5,555 nt of DNA from Acidobacteriota bacterium (lineage in GTDB: Bacteria; Acidobacteriota; Polarisedimenticolia; Gp22-AA2). Shown one piece after another: positions 4,440-5,555 of the stretch; position 1 is the stretch's first letter; each line of letters begins with the position of its first letter. A program made the position numbers and the translations under genes. The notes under the pieces were generated by a model. The model searched no databases, was not told where the DNA came from, and saw nothing but the letters and a program-made list of their open reading frames with translations. The stretch covers positions 1 through 5,555 of the forward strand of contig JACOUZ010000006.1 in the NCBI GenBank assembly GCA_016177515.1, given 5' to 3'.

Positions 4440-5555
4440 CCGCTCCGCCGCTCGAGGTCCCCGAGGAGCACCTGCGAATCCCCAAGGAGCTGCCGGTCCT
4501 GCCGCTCCGTGACATCGTGGTCTACCCGTTCATCATCGTCCCCCTGTCGGTGAGCCGCGAGCGCTCGATCAAGGCGGTCGACCAGGCGCTGGCCGAGAAC
4601 CGGATGATCCTCCTGGTGTCCCAGAAGGACAGCCAGATCGAGGAGCCGGCCGAGAAGGACCTGTTCAACACCGGCACGGTGGGCGTCATCATGCGGATGC
4701 TGAAGCTGCCGGACGGGCGGATTCGCGTGCTCGTGCAGGGCGTCTGCCGCGCCCGGGCCGACGAGTTCCTGCACGGCGAGCAGTTCACCAGCGCCCGCCT
4801 GACGCGCGTCGTCGAGCCCTCCGTCAAGCCGACGATGGAGCAGGAAGCGATGATGCGCACGGTCAAGAAGTCGCTGGAAAAGAGCGCCTCGCTCGGCAAG
4901 GCGATCTCCTCGGAGGTGATGGTCATCGCCGGCAACCTCGAGGACCCCGGCCGGCTCGCCGACCTGGTGGCCAGCAACCTCGACCTCAAGATCGAGGACG
5001 CCCAGAACGTCCTGAAAATCATCGACCCGGTGGCGCGCCTGAAGAAGGTGCACGAGCTCCTGAACAAGGAGATCGAGCTGCTCAACATGCAGCAGGAGAT
5101 CAACACGCACGCGCGCGAGGAGATCGACAAGTCGCAGCGCGAGTACTTCCTCAGGCAGCAGCTGAAGGCGATCCAGAACGAGCTGGGGGAGGGGAACGAT
5201 CTGGCCGAGGAGGTCGAGCAGTTCCGCGACAAGGCGCGCAAGGCCAGGATGCCTCCCAAGGTCCTGGAGGAGGTCGAGCGGCAGGTCAACAAGCTCGAGC
5301 GCATGCACCCCGACTCGGCCGAGACCGCCACGGTCCGCAACTACCTCGACTGGATGGTGAACCGTCCCTGGTCGGCGCAGACCAAGGACACCCTCGATTT
5401 GAAGAAGGCGCAGCGCATCCTCGACGAGGACCACTACGGCCTGGAGTCGATCAAGGAGCGCATCATCGAGTACCTGGCCGTGCGCAAGCTGAAAAAGAAG
5501 ATGCGCGGCCCGATCCTCTGTTTCGTCGGCCCCCCGGGGGTCGGCAAGACCTCCC
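4436..5555 (+). CDS. lon: ATP-dependent protease Lon (endopeptidase La), N-terminal part, cut by right edge
   Basis: The 373 visible residues cover the substrate-binding half of Lon and the first part of its AAA+ domain. The LAN domain (about 18-205) begins with ELPVLPLRDIVVYPFIIVPL. The helical linker and coiled-coil region follows with REYFLRQQLKAIQNELGE (235-252), LDWMVNRPW (304-312) and AQRILDEDHYGLESIKERI (325-343). The Walker A GPPGVGKT is at 365-372, close to its position in E. coli Lon (about 356-363), so spacing is normal. Walker B, the sensor residues and the Ser-Lys protease domain lie beyond the window. Lon is a cytoplasmic hexamer that unfolds and degrades damaged and regulatory proteins. 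The ATG overlaps the hsp20 stop as ATGA, with GGAG (4427-4430) 5 bases upstream. No internal stop is present. Confidence 0.97.
   Translation, partial: MTAPPLEVPEEHLRIPKELPVLPLRDIVVYPFIIVPLSVSRERSIKAVDQALAENRMILLVSQKDSQIEEPAEKDLFNTGTVGVIMRMLKLPDGRIRVLVQGVCRARADEFLHGEQFTSARLTRVVEPSVKPTMEQEAMMRTVKKSLEKSASLGKAISSEVMVIAGNLEDPGRLADLVASNLDLKIEDAQNVLKIIDPVARLKKVHELLNKEIELLNMQQEINTHAREEIDKSQREYFLRQQLKAIQNELGEGNDLAEEVEQFRDKARKARMPPKVLEEVERQVNKLERMHPDSAETATVRNYLDWMVNRPWSAQTKDTLDLKKAQRILDEDHYGLESIKERIIEYLAVRKLKKKMRGPILCFVGPPGVGKTS

Noticed and set aside
3956..5434. Long open frame (about 490 codons) on the minus strand opposite hsp20 and lon
   Set aside because: It lies antisense to two certain genes, has a Leu/Val/Asp/His-skewed composition typical of a GC-rich shadow frame, and shows no recognisable domain.

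Overview
The window is GC-rich, tightly packed bacterial chromosomal DNA with no phage, transposon, CRISPR or RNA-gene signal. It has six confident protein genes, one less certain membrane-protein gene cut by the left edge, and one likely gene remnant. The flippase-like gene, nrdR, hsp20 and lon in series, plus the high GC, suggest a non-model soil or sediment bacterium (Acidobacteriota or a deltaproteobacterial lineage would fit). No marker in the window fixes the taxon.

Layout. (1) Positions 1-687, plus strand: the 3' part of a polytopic membrane protein of unknown function, convergent with and overlapping the next gene by 35 bases. (2) Positions 653-2031, minus strand: a two-gene operon with an ATGA overlap. 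It encodes a family 2 glycosyltransferase (TIGR04283 type) followed by a nucleotidyl/glycosyl-transferase-like protein (TIGR04282, DUF2064 type). These two families usually travel together and have been linked to arsenosugar or radical-SAM/selenodomain clusters. (3) Positions 2032-2419: a 388-base gap with an 11-bp inverted repeat beside the glycosyltransferase start, a frameshifted remnant resembling a mercuric-reductase-type flavoprotein, and a good sigma70-like promoter reading right. (4) Positions 2420-3924, plus strand: a flippase-like membrane protein (UPF0104/LPG synthase transmembrane family) coupled by ATGA to nrdR, the zinc-ribbon/ATP-cone repressor of ribonucleotide reductase genes. 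(5) Positions 3934-5555, plus strand: a promoter, then an Hsp20 small heat-shock chaperone coupled by ATGA to the ATP-dependent protease Lon, which runs off the right edge just after its Walker A motif.

How they work together. The hsp20-lon pair is a coherent protein-quality-control unit: the holdase keeps unfolded proteins soluble and Lon degrades what cannot be rescued. The transferase pair is a coherent glycoside or small-molecule modification unit. The flippase-nrdR pair shows translational coupling without an obvious functional link. I did not find a clear new system. The most informative unexplained stretch is the 2032-2419 gap.
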